This document shows, in pieces, positions 57,111 through 64,000 of a stretch of DNA of 64,000 nucleotides. Source of the DNA: Elusimicrobiota bacterium (GTDB lineage Bacteria; Elusimicrobiota; Elusimicrobia; Elusimicrobiales; UBA9959); the NCBI GenBank assembly GCA_003450815.1, contig DMES01000002.1, positions 1 to 64,000 of the forward strand, written 5' to 3'. The position numbers and the translations under genes were made by a program. Under the pieces are notes generated by a model. That model worked only from the letters and a program-made list of their open reading frames with translations, was not told where the DNA came from and did no database searches. The number at the start of each line of letters is the position of its first letter. The first letter of the stretch is position 1.

Positions 57111-58342
57111 ATTATAATATGCGGATTTTATTCCTGATACAATGTTTTCCATTTCCTCCCTGTGACGGCATAAGTGTGAAGGTGTACACACTTATCAGGC
57201 ACCTGGCCTCAAAAGGATGGGGTTGCGACATCCTGTGCTTTGGAAATCATGATGCCGGTCTCCGCGTGGCTGAATTTGAGAAAATTGCCGCGGGGGTTAA
57301 AGTGCGGGCGGTAATTCCGCTCCCTTCCACCCTGGAACGCGCTTTTGGAACATTGTCCAGTCTATTAAAGGGGCTGCCGCCTTCATTCGGCGGGTTCAAA
57401 AGCCGGAGGTTCCGTGCCGCGCTGGAGAAAATATCAGCGGAGACCGGCTACGACGCGGCTCACTATGATGTGATAAACATGGCGCAATATTTGCCTTTCG
57501 GCCCAAAAGTCCCGTCTGTTCTTTCTTCAAACGACGCTATTTCTCTTTTCTATTCAGGCATGATAAAAGAGTGCAGCGGGATATTCAGGAAGGCGTACCT
57601 CAGGCTGTCGGCCTGGCTGATAAGGCGCTTTGAGGCGGCATATTACAAGCGTTTTGATAAGGTGCATGTCGTGTCGGAAGCGGACGCCGCGCATTTAAAA
57701 AATATCTGCCCGGAAATTAATCTGGAGGTAATCCCTCTTGTGGTTGACAAGGCATTTATCGACTATAAGCCCCAGCGGGAGCACGGGCAGGGTAAAGACG
57801 CAGTAAGGATAGTCTTTACCGGCAACCTGGCAATTCCCGGCATAGCTAACGGGTTATTTGAATTTCTGGATAACGCCTACGCTGAACTCCTCTCAGGGGC
57901 GTCCCCTTTTGAATTCCATATCTTAGGCCCAAATGCTTCGCCTGAAGATGAGAAACGGGTTTTAGCTTTCCCCGGAGTTAAATATTTGCGATGGGCGAAG
58001 GATTATAAAGCTTTCTTGATGACGGCTGATATTGTGCTTGTGTTGGATAAGTCCGGTACCGGGATAAAAAACCGCGTGCTTGAAGCCATGGCTTTCGGCA
58101 AGCCTGTGGTAGGCACCAAAATAGCCTTTGGCGGCATTGCCGCGGAAAATGGCAGACATTGCTTTATAAGCAATAGTCCGCAGGAAACAGGCGCGGAGCT
58201 TAAAAGTCTTCTGACAGATACGGCCTTGAGGGAAAAAATCGGGGCATCTGCGCGCGAATTAATACTTTCCAGCTATTCAATGGCCGCGCTCGGTCCCCAA
58301 TGGGAACGTTTATACAAAGATATCATCCCCCAGAAATCATAA
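57107..58342 (+). CDS. Glycosyltransferase family 4
   Basis: 411 residues. ILFLIQCFPFPPCDGISVKVYTLIRHLASKGWGCDILCF at the N-terminus, HVVSEADAAHLKNICPEINLEVIPLVVD, and KSGTGIKNRVLEAMAFGKPVVGT at the donor site. ATGA overlap with the Wzy candidate. It ends in a terminator, closing the long gene run. Confidence 0.86.
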   Translation: MNYNMRILFLIQCFPFPPCDGISVKVYTLIRHLASKGWGCDILCFGNHDAGLRVAEFEKIAAGVKVRAVIPLPSTLERAFGTLSSLLKGLPPSFGGFKSRRFRAALEKISAETGYDAAHYDVINMAQYLPFGPKVPSVLSSNDAISLFYSGMIKECSGIFRKAYLRLSAWLIRRFEAAYYKRFDKVHVVSEADAAHLKNICPEINLEVIPLVVDKAFIDYKPQREHGQGKDAVRIVFTGNLAIPGIANGLFEFLDNAYAELLSGASPFEFHILGPNASPEDEKRVLAFPGVKYLRWAKDYKAFLMTADIVLVLDKSGTGIKNRVLEAMAFGKPVVGTKIAFGGIAAENGRHCFISNSPQETGAELKSLLTDTALREKIGASARELILSSYSMAALGPQWERLYKDIIPQKS

Positions 58343-58363
58343 AAGGCTCCTGCTGCCTTTTTT
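58341..58363 (+). terminator. Rho-independent terminator
   Basis: aaaaggc (58341-58347) pairs with gcctttt over a 7-base loop and is followed by further T residues. It begins at the stop codon of the GT4 gene. Confidence 0.75.
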
Positions 58364-58389
58364 CTAATTCTGTGTCTGTTTGTGGAATT

Positions 58390-58433
58390 GATATGTATTG
58401 AAAATTAGGTAAAACTAAATTATAATACATATC
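58390..58433 (+). promoter_or_regulatory. Promoter within a perfect palindrome, leaderless start of the AbiE operon
   Basis: TTGAAA (58398-58403) and TATAAT (58421-58426) stand 17 bases apart. gatatgtatt (58390-58399) and aatacatatc (58424-58433) are exact reverse complements that overlap the two hexamers. Transcription should start about 58433, one base before the ATG, so the mRNA is probably leaderless. The palindrome suits an autoregulatory operator bound by the antitoxin. Confidence 0.7.
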
Positions 58434-59210
58434 ATGTGTAACCAGCTGCAGCTACGGGAAATATTCCATATAGAATTTTTGCGCTACCTCGCCGCGGATC
58501 TGCCGATGGGGCTTTGGGCGCTTAAGGGCGGGGTTAACCTGAGGCTCTTTTTTAAGAGCATCCGGTATTCCGAAGATATGGATATTGATGTAGAAGAACT
58601 ACCGGTTGCGTCGGTCCAAAAACGCATAATGCGGATTTTAAATTCCCCTTCATTCCGGGAAAATCTTAAGACTTATGGGATTGCTGAAATAAAACCTCCC
58701 GATATGGCCGCGGCAAAACAGACGGCGACCACGCAGCGCTTCAAAGTGCATATAGTAAGTTCGGCGGGGGAGGACTATTTTACCAAGGTGGAATTTTCAA
58801 GGCGGGGCTTTCAGGGCGCGCCGGTTACGGAACCGGTGCCGGCCGCCGTTTTAAGACCGTACGCCATGGCGCCGTTTGTGGTGGCGCATTATCCGGCGGC
58901 CATCGCCGCGGCCCAGAAAATTTCAGCGGTATTGTCCCGCTCTGTTCTGCAGGCCCGCGATATTTTTGATCTTTATCTGCTAAGCTCCCAAGTGTGCCCC
59001 GGAGAGATGAAGCTGCCGTTGCCCGGCAAGGACGAGCTGGCTAAAGCCCGTGAGAATATCCTTAAACCCGGTTTTGAATTGTTCAGGGACGCGGTTGCCG
59101 TCTACCTGGCTCCGGAGGATCGCAAGATTTATGCCCTGCCGGGAATATGGGACGAGATTAAGCTGACAGCGGCGGATTTTGTGGAGGAACTTGGTGATGC
59201 CAATGGTTAA
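58434..59210 (+). CDS. AbiEii/AbiGii-family nucleotidyltransferase toxin
   Basis: 258 residues. LKGGVNLRLFFKSIRYSEDMDIDVEEL has the GG and SxDxD nucleotidyltransferase motif; the later ARDIFDLYLL is typical of the family. AbiEii toxins are thought to transfer GTP or another nucleotide to a cellular target, giving abortive infection or growth arrest. No RBS, in line with a leaderless start. The toxin is first and the antitoxin second, the opposite of the usual abiE order. Confidence 0.85.
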   Translation: MCNQLQLREIFHIEFLRYLAADLPMGLWALKGGVNLRLFFKSIRYSEDMDIDVEELPVASVQKRIMRILNSPSFRENLKTYGIAEIKPPDMAAAKQTATTQRFKVHIVSSAGEDYFTKVEFSRRGFQGAPVTEPVPAAVLRPYAMAPFVVAHYPAAIAAAQKISAVLSRSVLQARDIFDLYLLSSQVCPGEMKLPLPGKDELAKARENILKPGFELFRDAVAVYLAPEDRKIYALPGIWDEIKLTAADFVEELGDANG

Positions 59211-59817
59211 GAAAACTTTGGCGGCGCATATGGCGGTTCTTGGACGGTCAGTTTTTACCGCGCGGGAACTGGCAGCCGTTGCCGGGCGGTCCGCTTCTGT
59301 TGTTTCCCAGGGACTGGCTTTTCTAGCGCGCCAGGGTCTGGCGGTTAAGGTGGCTCATGGCGTGTGGGCTGCCGGCAGCGTAATGCCGAGCCCCTATGCG
59401 GTTATTCCTTACATCCTTCCTAAGCAAAGGGCGTATGTTTCCTTTACAAGCGCTCTTCACCTGCACGGCATTATAGAACAGATTCCGCAGGTTGTTACGC
59501 TGGCCTCGGTAGCCCACACAAAAGAAATATCTATTAATGCGGGTGCTTTTGCCGTGCACCATCTGGCTCCGTCGTTTTTTAGCGGTTTTGTCTGGCGCGA
59601 AAGCGGCGGCTTTTTTATAGCGGAACCGGAAAAAGCGCTTGTGGACTGTCTGTATGTGTCGGCTTTCCGCGAACGCCGGTTTTCCCATTTCCCGGAGTTG
59701 AATTTCCCCGAATCCTTCAGCTTTAAAAAAGCTGAGGCATGGGCGATGCTCATTAAAAGCGGAGCGGCGCATAAGCACGTGCTTAAACGGCTGGTGGAAA
59801 TAAAAGCACATATTTAA
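59197..59817 (+). CDS. AbiEi-like antitoxin / transcriptional regulator
   Basis: About 206 residues from the ATG at 59197, with ggagg 9 bases upstream; it overlaps the toxin gene by 14 bases. The N-terminal winged-helix (FTARELAAVAGRSASVVSQGLAFLARQGLAVKVAHGVWA) would bind the upstream palindrome. The rest has YVSFTSALHLHGII and EPEKALVDCLYV, typical of AbiEi. It represses the operon and counters the toxin. Confidence 0.85.
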   Translation: MPMVKKTLAAHMAVLGRSVFTARELAAVAGRSASVVSQGLAFLARQGLAVKVAHGVWAAGSVMPSPYAVIPYILPKQRAYVSFTSALHLHGIIEQIPQVVTLASVAHTKEISINAGAFAVHHLAPSFFSGFVWRESGGFFIAEPEKALVDCLYVSAFRERRFSHFPELNFPESFSFKKAEAWAMLIKSGAAHKHVLKRLVEIKAHI

Positions 59818-59882
59818 AATTTGTTATCATTATATAGCGGCGAGGCATTACCGCCGCAAATTATTTTTTTGTAAGGGGTGTA

Positions 59883-60782
59883 ATGGACGTGGCTGAAACA
59901 ACAAAAATACTCATATTGGGCGGCGGTGGAATGCTGGGGCATAAGCTTTGGCAATGCCTCTCCCAAAAATTCCCCGGAACTGTCGTTTCCATAAGAAAAA
60001 AACGTGATTTTTACGCCGGCTGCGGGCTCTTTACCGGGCCCAATGTGGTGGATGGCCTGGACCTCAGGGATTTTACCCGCCTTAACGCCGTTCTTGATGA
60101 TGTTAAACCCTCCGTTATAGTCAATTGCGCAGGAGTTACGCTGCGCAATAAAGAAGCCCTGGATAAAAACTCTGTCATTTCCATTAATGCTCTTCTGCCG
60201 CACAGGCTGGCCGCCTGGTGCTCAAAAAACGGGGCACGGCTTATTCATTTCAGCACGGTCTGTGTTTTTGACGGCAGGCTGGGCGGCTATACCGAGGACT
60301 CGTTACCGGACGCACTGGAACTTTACGGTAACACAAAGGCCTTGGGTGATGTTTTAGCGCCGTTCGCTGTTACTCTCCGGTCCTCTTTTATAGGCAGAGA
60401 GATATTCGGCGGCTCGGAGCTGCTGGAATGGTTCCTTGCCCAGAAAGGCAAAAAAATAAAGGGTTTCCGCAAAGCTTTATTTACCGGCCTTACCACCAAC
60501 CGGCTTGCGGAACTTGTCTCGGACCTGATTGAAAATCACACCGCGTTAAATGGCCTTTACCATGTTTCCAGCGAGACTCTTTCAAAATATGATTTACTGG
60601 GCCTTATGAAAGAAGCGTATAAGATAAATGTGGAGATAGAGTTGGACGATAGTTTTGTGTGCAAGCGCGATCTGAATGGGAACAGGTTTATACAGGCGGC
60701 GGGTTTTAACTGCCCGCCATGGCGGCGGATGATGGCAGACATGGCCGCTGATGCCACACCATACGGTAAATGGCCGTCTTAA
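59883..60782 (+). CDS. RmlD-like NDP-sugar reductase (QnlA/WbvR type)
   Basis: 299 residues, SDR with LGGGGMLGHKLWQCL, STVCVFDG and the catalytic pair in LYGNTKALGD (Tyr-Lys). Similar to dTDP-4-dehydrorhamnose reductase, but it stands before CapE/FnlA and CapG/FnlC genes. In UDP-L-QuiNAc pathways an RmlD-like reductase replaces the CapF/FnlB SDR-cupin used for L-FucNAc; no cupin domain is present here. I infer reduction of the UDP-4-keto-6-deoxy-sugar. dTDP-L-rhamnose synthesis with rfbBC is the alternative. Confidence 0.72.
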   Translation: MDVAETTKILILGGGGMLGHKLWQCLSQKFPGTVVSIRKKRDFYAGCGLFTGPNVVDGLDLRDFTRLNAVLDDVKPSVIVNCAGVTLRNKEALDKNSVISINALLPHRLAAWCSKNGARLIHFSTVCVFDGRLGGYTEDSLPDALELYGNTKALGDVLAPFAVTLRSSFIGREIFGGSELLEWFLAQKGKKIKGFRKALFTGLTTNRLAELVSDLIENHTALNGLYHVSSETLSKYDLLGLMKEAYKINVEIELDDSFVCKRDLNGNRFIQAAGFNCPPWRRMMADMAADATPYGKWPS

Positions 60783-60852
60783 GGCCATAGGCCCTGATAC
60801 GGCACAGCCATAGGCTAGGCCGTCTGAAGGCCATAAGCCCTGATACGGCACA
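60772..60852. repeat. Tandem 46-base direct repeat between the reductase and dehydratase genes
   Basis: A unit starting ggccgtctnaaggccata and ending tgatacggcaca begins at 60772 and again at 60818. Two or three bases differ between copies. The first copy overlaps the end of the reductase gene. Each has an internal ggcc..ggcc symmetry. Confidence 0.8.
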
Positions 60853-60868
60853 TTGGAGGAGAATTAAC

Positions 60869-61879
60869 ATGATCTTTAAAGGGAAAACAGTCCTGATTAC
60901 CGGCGGAACAGGGTCTTTCGGCCATGAGCTTTTGAAAACTATAATTGCCAAGGATTTTAAAGAGGTCAGAATATTCAGCCGGGATGAACTTAAGCAGGAG
61001 ATGATGCGCATCCAGCTTAATAATTCCCGTGTAAAGTTTTATATCGGAGATGTGAGAGACAGAGATAGCGTGGATCAGGTTATGAAAGGGGTGGATATGG
61101 TGTTTCACGCGGCCGCACTAAAGCAGGTGCCCTCCTGCGAGTTTTTCCCCATGCAGGCGGTGCTGACAAATATTCTTGGCAGTAGTAATGTGGTGGAATC
61201 CGCGATCCAGCATAAAGTAGAAAATGTTGTGTGCCTTGGCACGGACAAAGCTGTTTACCCGGCAAATGCTATGGGCATGACCAAGGCCCTTATGGAAAAG
61301 GTTGCCCAGGCAGTGTGCCGGGGCTTGAGTGAAAAAGACACCAAGGTTTCCTGCGTCAGGTACGGCAATGTTATGTGCTCGCGGGGGTCAGTAATCCCGC
61401 TGTTCATAAAACAGATAAAGGAAAAAAAGTCCATAACCGTTACCGACGCCGCAATGACCAGATTCCTGCTGCCGCTGGATGAGGCGATAAAGCTTGTCCT
61501 GTTCGCTTTTTCCAACGCCAGACAGGGAGATATTTTTATTAAAAAGTCTCCGGCTTGCACCGTGGGAGATCTTGCCGCTGCGTTAAAGGAATTATTCAAG
61601 TCCGATGTTCCGGTTAAAAACATTGGCATACGCCACGGGGAAAAATTATATGAAACCCTGGCCACTATTGAGGAACTGCGCCGTGCTGAAGATATGGGGA
61701 ACTATTTCCGGGTCAAAATGGACGACAGGGACCTGAATTACAACAAGTATTTTACCGAAGGTGACAAAAAGGAAGCGCTGCTGTCGGAGTACACTTCGCA
61801 CAATACGCAGCGTTTGAGCGTGAAAGGCGTAAAAGAAATGTTGCTGAAGCTGCCGGAAGTGACGGCTGAAATGGAATGA
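60869..61879 (+). CDS. UDP-GlcNAc 5-inverting 4,6-dehydratase, CapE/FnlA type
   Basis: 336 residues. VLITGGTGSFGHELLK, HAAALKQVPSCEFFPMQAV and CLGTDKAVYPANAMGMTKALMEKVAQ, the last typical of CapE/FnlA/WbjB rather than PseB (which has NPTNVMG). It gives UDP-2-acetamido-2,6-dideoxy-beta-L-arabino-hexos-4-ulose, the entry to UDP-L-FucNAc and L-QuiNAc. A strong ggagga precedes the start. Confidence 0.88.
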   Translation: MIFKGKTVLITGGTGSFGHELLKTIIAKDFKEVRIFSRDELKQEMMRIQLNNSRVKFYIGDVRDRDSVDQVMKGVDMVFHAAALKQVPSCEFFPMQAVLTNILGSSNVVESAIQHKVENVVCLGTDKAVYPANAMGMTKALMEKVAQAVCRGLSEKDTKVSCVRYGNVMCSRGSVIPLFIKQIKEKKSITVTDAAMTRFLLPLDEAIKLVLFAFSNARQGDIFIKKSPACTVGDLAAALKELFKSDVPVKNIGIRHGEKLYETLATIEELRRAEDMGNYFRVKMDDRDLNYNKYFTEGDKKEALLSEYTSHNTQRLSVKGVKEMLLKLPEVTAEME

Positions 61880-61982
61880 GCCGGTATTTATTGCAGTATC
61901 TTGCACTATGTCGCATACTTAATTCATGATGTAATACCCTGTGCAAAGTTTTGCCGCGTGATACTACAAAAAGGAGATTTTT

Positions 61983-63116
61983 ATGTCTTTGAAAGTGATG
62001 ACAATAGTGGGTACCAGACCGGAAATAATAAAACTCAGCCGCGTTATGAGCGAACTGGAGCAGCATGTGACCCATGTTCTGGTGCACACCGGCCAGAATT
62101 ACGACTACGAACTTAACGAGATATTTTTCAAGGAACTCGGAATACGCAAGCCGGATTATTTCCTTAACTCCGCCGGCGCCACCCTTGCCGCTACAATAGG
62201 CGTTATAATAGCCAAGGCTGACGAGGTTATGGAGGAAGAGAAGCCCGACTGCATACTGCTCTACGGTGATACGAATAGCTGCCTTTCCGTAATAGCCGCC
62301 AAACGGCGCAAGATACCGATATTCCACATGGAAGCCGGCAACCGCTCCTTTGACCAGCGCGTGCCCGAGGAATTGAATCGCAAAGTGGTGGACCACTTAA
62401 GCGACATAAATATGACGCTTACAGAACACGCCCGCCGTTATCTGTTGGCTGAGGGGATAAGGCCGGAAACTGTCATTAAGACCGGCTCTCCTATGAAAGA
62501 GGTGCTGGCGCATTATATGCCGAAAATACTTAAGTCTGATGTTCTTAAACGCCTTAAGCTTAAGGATAGCGGCTATTTTGTGGTCAGCGCCCATCGCGAG
62601 GAAAATGTGGACAGCCCGGAGAATTTCAGGAACCTGCTCGGTTCGCTTAACGCTTTGGCAAAAAAATATTCAATGCCGGTGATAGTTTCTACCCATCCCC
62701 GCACAAGGAAGAAACTTGAAGAGCTGGGAGTAAAAGGGTTCGATAAGCGCATAAGTTTTCTTAAGCCGCTTGGTTTTTACGATTATGTCAAACTGCAGCT
62801 CAACGCTTTCTGCGTTGTCTCTGACAGCGGTACTATAACCGAAGAATCCACCATGCTTAATTTTCCGGCCGTAACCATACGCCAGGCCCACGAGAGGCCG
62901 GAAGGCATGGATGAGGGCACGCTTATAATGTGCGGCCTTAAAACCGAACGGGTGCTTGAATCGGTTGCTGTTGTGGTTAAACAGCATTCAAGGAAGCAGA
63001 GGCGCTTCCGTCTGGTTCCGGATTATAACACGGATAATGTGTCAAAAAAAGTTTTGCGCATAATTCTCAGCTACACCGACTATATAAACCGCACGGTCTG
63101 GCATCGCGCGGTCTGA
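61983..63116 (+). CDS. UDP-N-acetylhexosamine 2-epimerase, CapG/FnlC/QnlB type
   Basis: 377 residues of the WecB fold: IVGTRPEIIKLSRVMSEL, HTGQNYDYELNEIFF, LLYGDTNSCLSV, FHMEAGNRSFDQRVPEELNRKVVDHLSD, SAHREENVDSPENF and SDSGTITEESTML. It catalyses the last (C2) epimerisation in the L-FucNAc/L-QuiNAc pathway. The 103-base gap before it has no gene; aaaaaggag precedes the ATG. Confidence 0.88.
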   Translation: MSLKVMTIVGTRPEIIKLSRVMSELEQHVTHVLVHTGQNYDYELNEIFFKELGIRKPDYFLNSAGATLAATIGVIIAKADEVMEEEKPDCILLYGDTNSCLSVIAAKRRKIPIFHMEAGNRSFDQRVPEELNRKVVDHLSDINMTLTEHARRYLLAEGIRPETVIKTGSPMKEVLAHYMPKILKSDVLKRLKLKDSGYFVVSAHREENVDSPENFRNLLGSLNALAKKYSMPVIVSTHPRTRKKLEELGVKGFDKRISFLKPLGFYDYVKLQLNAFCVVSDSGTITEESTMLNFPAVTIRQAHERPEGMDEGTLIMCGLKTERVLESVAVVVKQHSRKQRRFRLVPDYNTDNVSKKVLRIILSYTDYINRTVWHRAV

Positions 63117-63126
63117 CTGCCTTCCT

Positions 63127-64000
63127 ATGCCGGACAAACTGAAGGTTTTGATAATAACCGAAAGGTTTTACCCGGAGGAATTTATAATCAACGACCTGGC
63201 GGCCGTTTGGGCGGCCGGGGATTTTTGTGTGGATGTGCTTACGCAGGCACCCAGTTATCCTTTTGGCATAATCTTCAAGGGTTACTCAAATAATTTTTTT
63301 GCCGCTGAACGCTGGAAAGATATTAATATTTCCAGGTTTTTTACTGTAACCGGCTACCGGGATTCCCTCTTTTTAAAGCTGCTGAATTATTTCAGCTTTG
63401 CTTTGGCCGGCAGTATAGCCGTGTTGTTCCTGGCGCGAAAATATGACCGCATATTCGTTTATCAGACCGGGCCGCTTACCCTGGCGCTTCCAGCGGTACT
63501 GGCCCGCCGGCTTTATGGCATACCTGTAACCATCTGGACGCAGGATCTCTGGCCGGACATGGTATATGCCTACGGATTTAAAAAAACGCGGCCGCTTGCC
63601 TGGTGTCTTGACAGAGTGATAGGTTTTATTTACCACAGTTGCGACAATATTCTTGTTTCTTGCTCAGGCTTTGCTTCGCGTGTGGCGCAATACGCTCCGG
63701 GTAAAGATATTAAGCATTTCCCAAACTGGCCCACGGTGCTGCCGGATGGAGGAGCGGAGAGAGCCGCACTGCCCGCAGGTTTCAACTTTACCTTTGCCGG
63801 TAACGTGGGAAAGCTCCAGAATCTGGAGAATGTTTTGCGAGGCTTCGGGCTTGCTTCAAAAATAAACCCTGAAATACGGCTTAATATCGTGGGTGACGGC
63901 TCACATCTTGAAACGCTTAAAACTATCGCGCACAATGAAAAAGTAAAAGGCGTCACTTTCTGGGGCCGTAAAAACCTCTCAGCTATGCCGGGTTTCTTTA
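63127..64000 (+). CDS. WbuB-like GT4 glycosyltransferase, 3'-truncated by window edge
   Basis: 291 residues visible, open at base 64000. It begins MPDKLKVLIITERFYPEEFIINDLA, with PSYPFGIIFKGYSN, the membrane-associating YFSFALAGSIAVLFL, VYQTGPLTLALPAVLARRLYG, TIWTQDLWPDMVYAYG and FTFAGNVGKLQNLENVLRGF. This is the WbuB/WcaI type that adds L-FucNAc or L-QuiNAc, commonly encoded right after fnlC/qnlB, as here. Confidence 0.85.
   Translation, partial: MPDKLKVLIITERFYPEEFIINDLAAVWAAGDFCVDVLTQAPSYPFGIIFKGYSNNFFAAERWKDINISRFFTVTGYRDSLFLKLLNYFSFALAGSIAVLFLARKYDRIFVYQTGPLTLALPAVLARRLYGIPVTIWTQDLWPDMVYAYGFKKTRPLAWCLDRVIGFIYHSCDNILVSCSGFASRVAQYAPGKDIKHFPNWPTVLPDGGAERAALPAGFNFTFAGNVGKLQNLENVLRGFGLASKINPEIRLNIVGDGSHLETLKTIAHNEKVKGVTFWGRKNLSAMPGFF

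Overview
The window is one strand of a Gram-negative-type bacterial chromosome, probably from an uncultured lineage. Evidence for a diderm envelope is lipoprotein signal peptidase, lipobox proteins, and a large Wzx/Wzy-type surface polysaccharide locus. Codon use is moderate in GC, with frequent ATA isoleucine codons from about 1270 onward. I cannot name the phylum from sequence alone; an Elusimicrobiota- or Omnitrophota-like lineage is only a guess. All confident protein genes lie on the plus strand, mostly in long runs with 4-base ATGA overlaps.

Layout. 1-12.1 kb is housekeeping: ileS (5' end outside the window, with an abrupt composition change inside it), lspA, a TPR lipoprotein, a membrane GT-C-like protein, a lipoprotein metallopeptidase, a copper ATPase, queF, a structured untranslated region, tRNA-Val and thrS. 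12.1-23.1 kb makes nucleotide sugars: dTDP-sugar (rfbC, rfbB), GDP-mannose and GDP-6-deoxyhexose (manC, gmd and a gmd paralogue) and CDP-3,6-dideoxyhexose (rfbF, rfbG, rfbH and an E3-type reductase). An S23-type four-helix-bundle gene and an MBL hydrolase are interleaved. 23.3-39.5 kb is a tight 15-gene run: NeuB-SAF-cupin fusion, HAD phosphatase, YerE-like ThDP enzyme, SDR, Nudix hydrolase, sugar C-methyltransferase, B12-radical SAM enzyme, cyclase-family protein, 6PGDH-like dehydrogenase, FGGY kinase, GT2, two more radical SAM proteins, and a GtrB/GtrA pair. It reads as the pathway for one or more unusual, probably branched, sugars. 39.6-58.3 kb holds a second RfbC-like epimerase, GDP-fucose synthase, an ABC flippase, a DUF4143 ATPase, many glycosyltransferases (two GT11 fucosyltransferase-like, GT17, GT2, GT4), a frameshifted methyltransferase, and Wzx and Wzy candidates. 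58.4-59.8 kb is an AbiE-type toxin-antitoxin pair with its own promoter/palindrome. 59.9-64.0 kb is an RmlD-like reductase, a CapE/FnlA dehydratase, a CapG/FnlC epimerase and a WbuB-like transferase, which resembles a UDP-L-QuiNAc/L-FucNAc cassette.

The most unusual pattern is a family of short degenerate tandem arrays with an exact 7- or 8-base period, usually built as a direct half followed by a reverse-complement half. They sit between genes, and three lie in frame inside manC, rfbG and rfbH. Another supplies the C-terminal tail of LspA. One pair of octamer arms encloses the S23 four-helix-bundle gene, like a cargo-bearing element. A second, unrelated double-hairpin element occurs twice (41205-41338 and 47440-47493). 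No CRISPR array, rRNA or recognisable transposase was seen.
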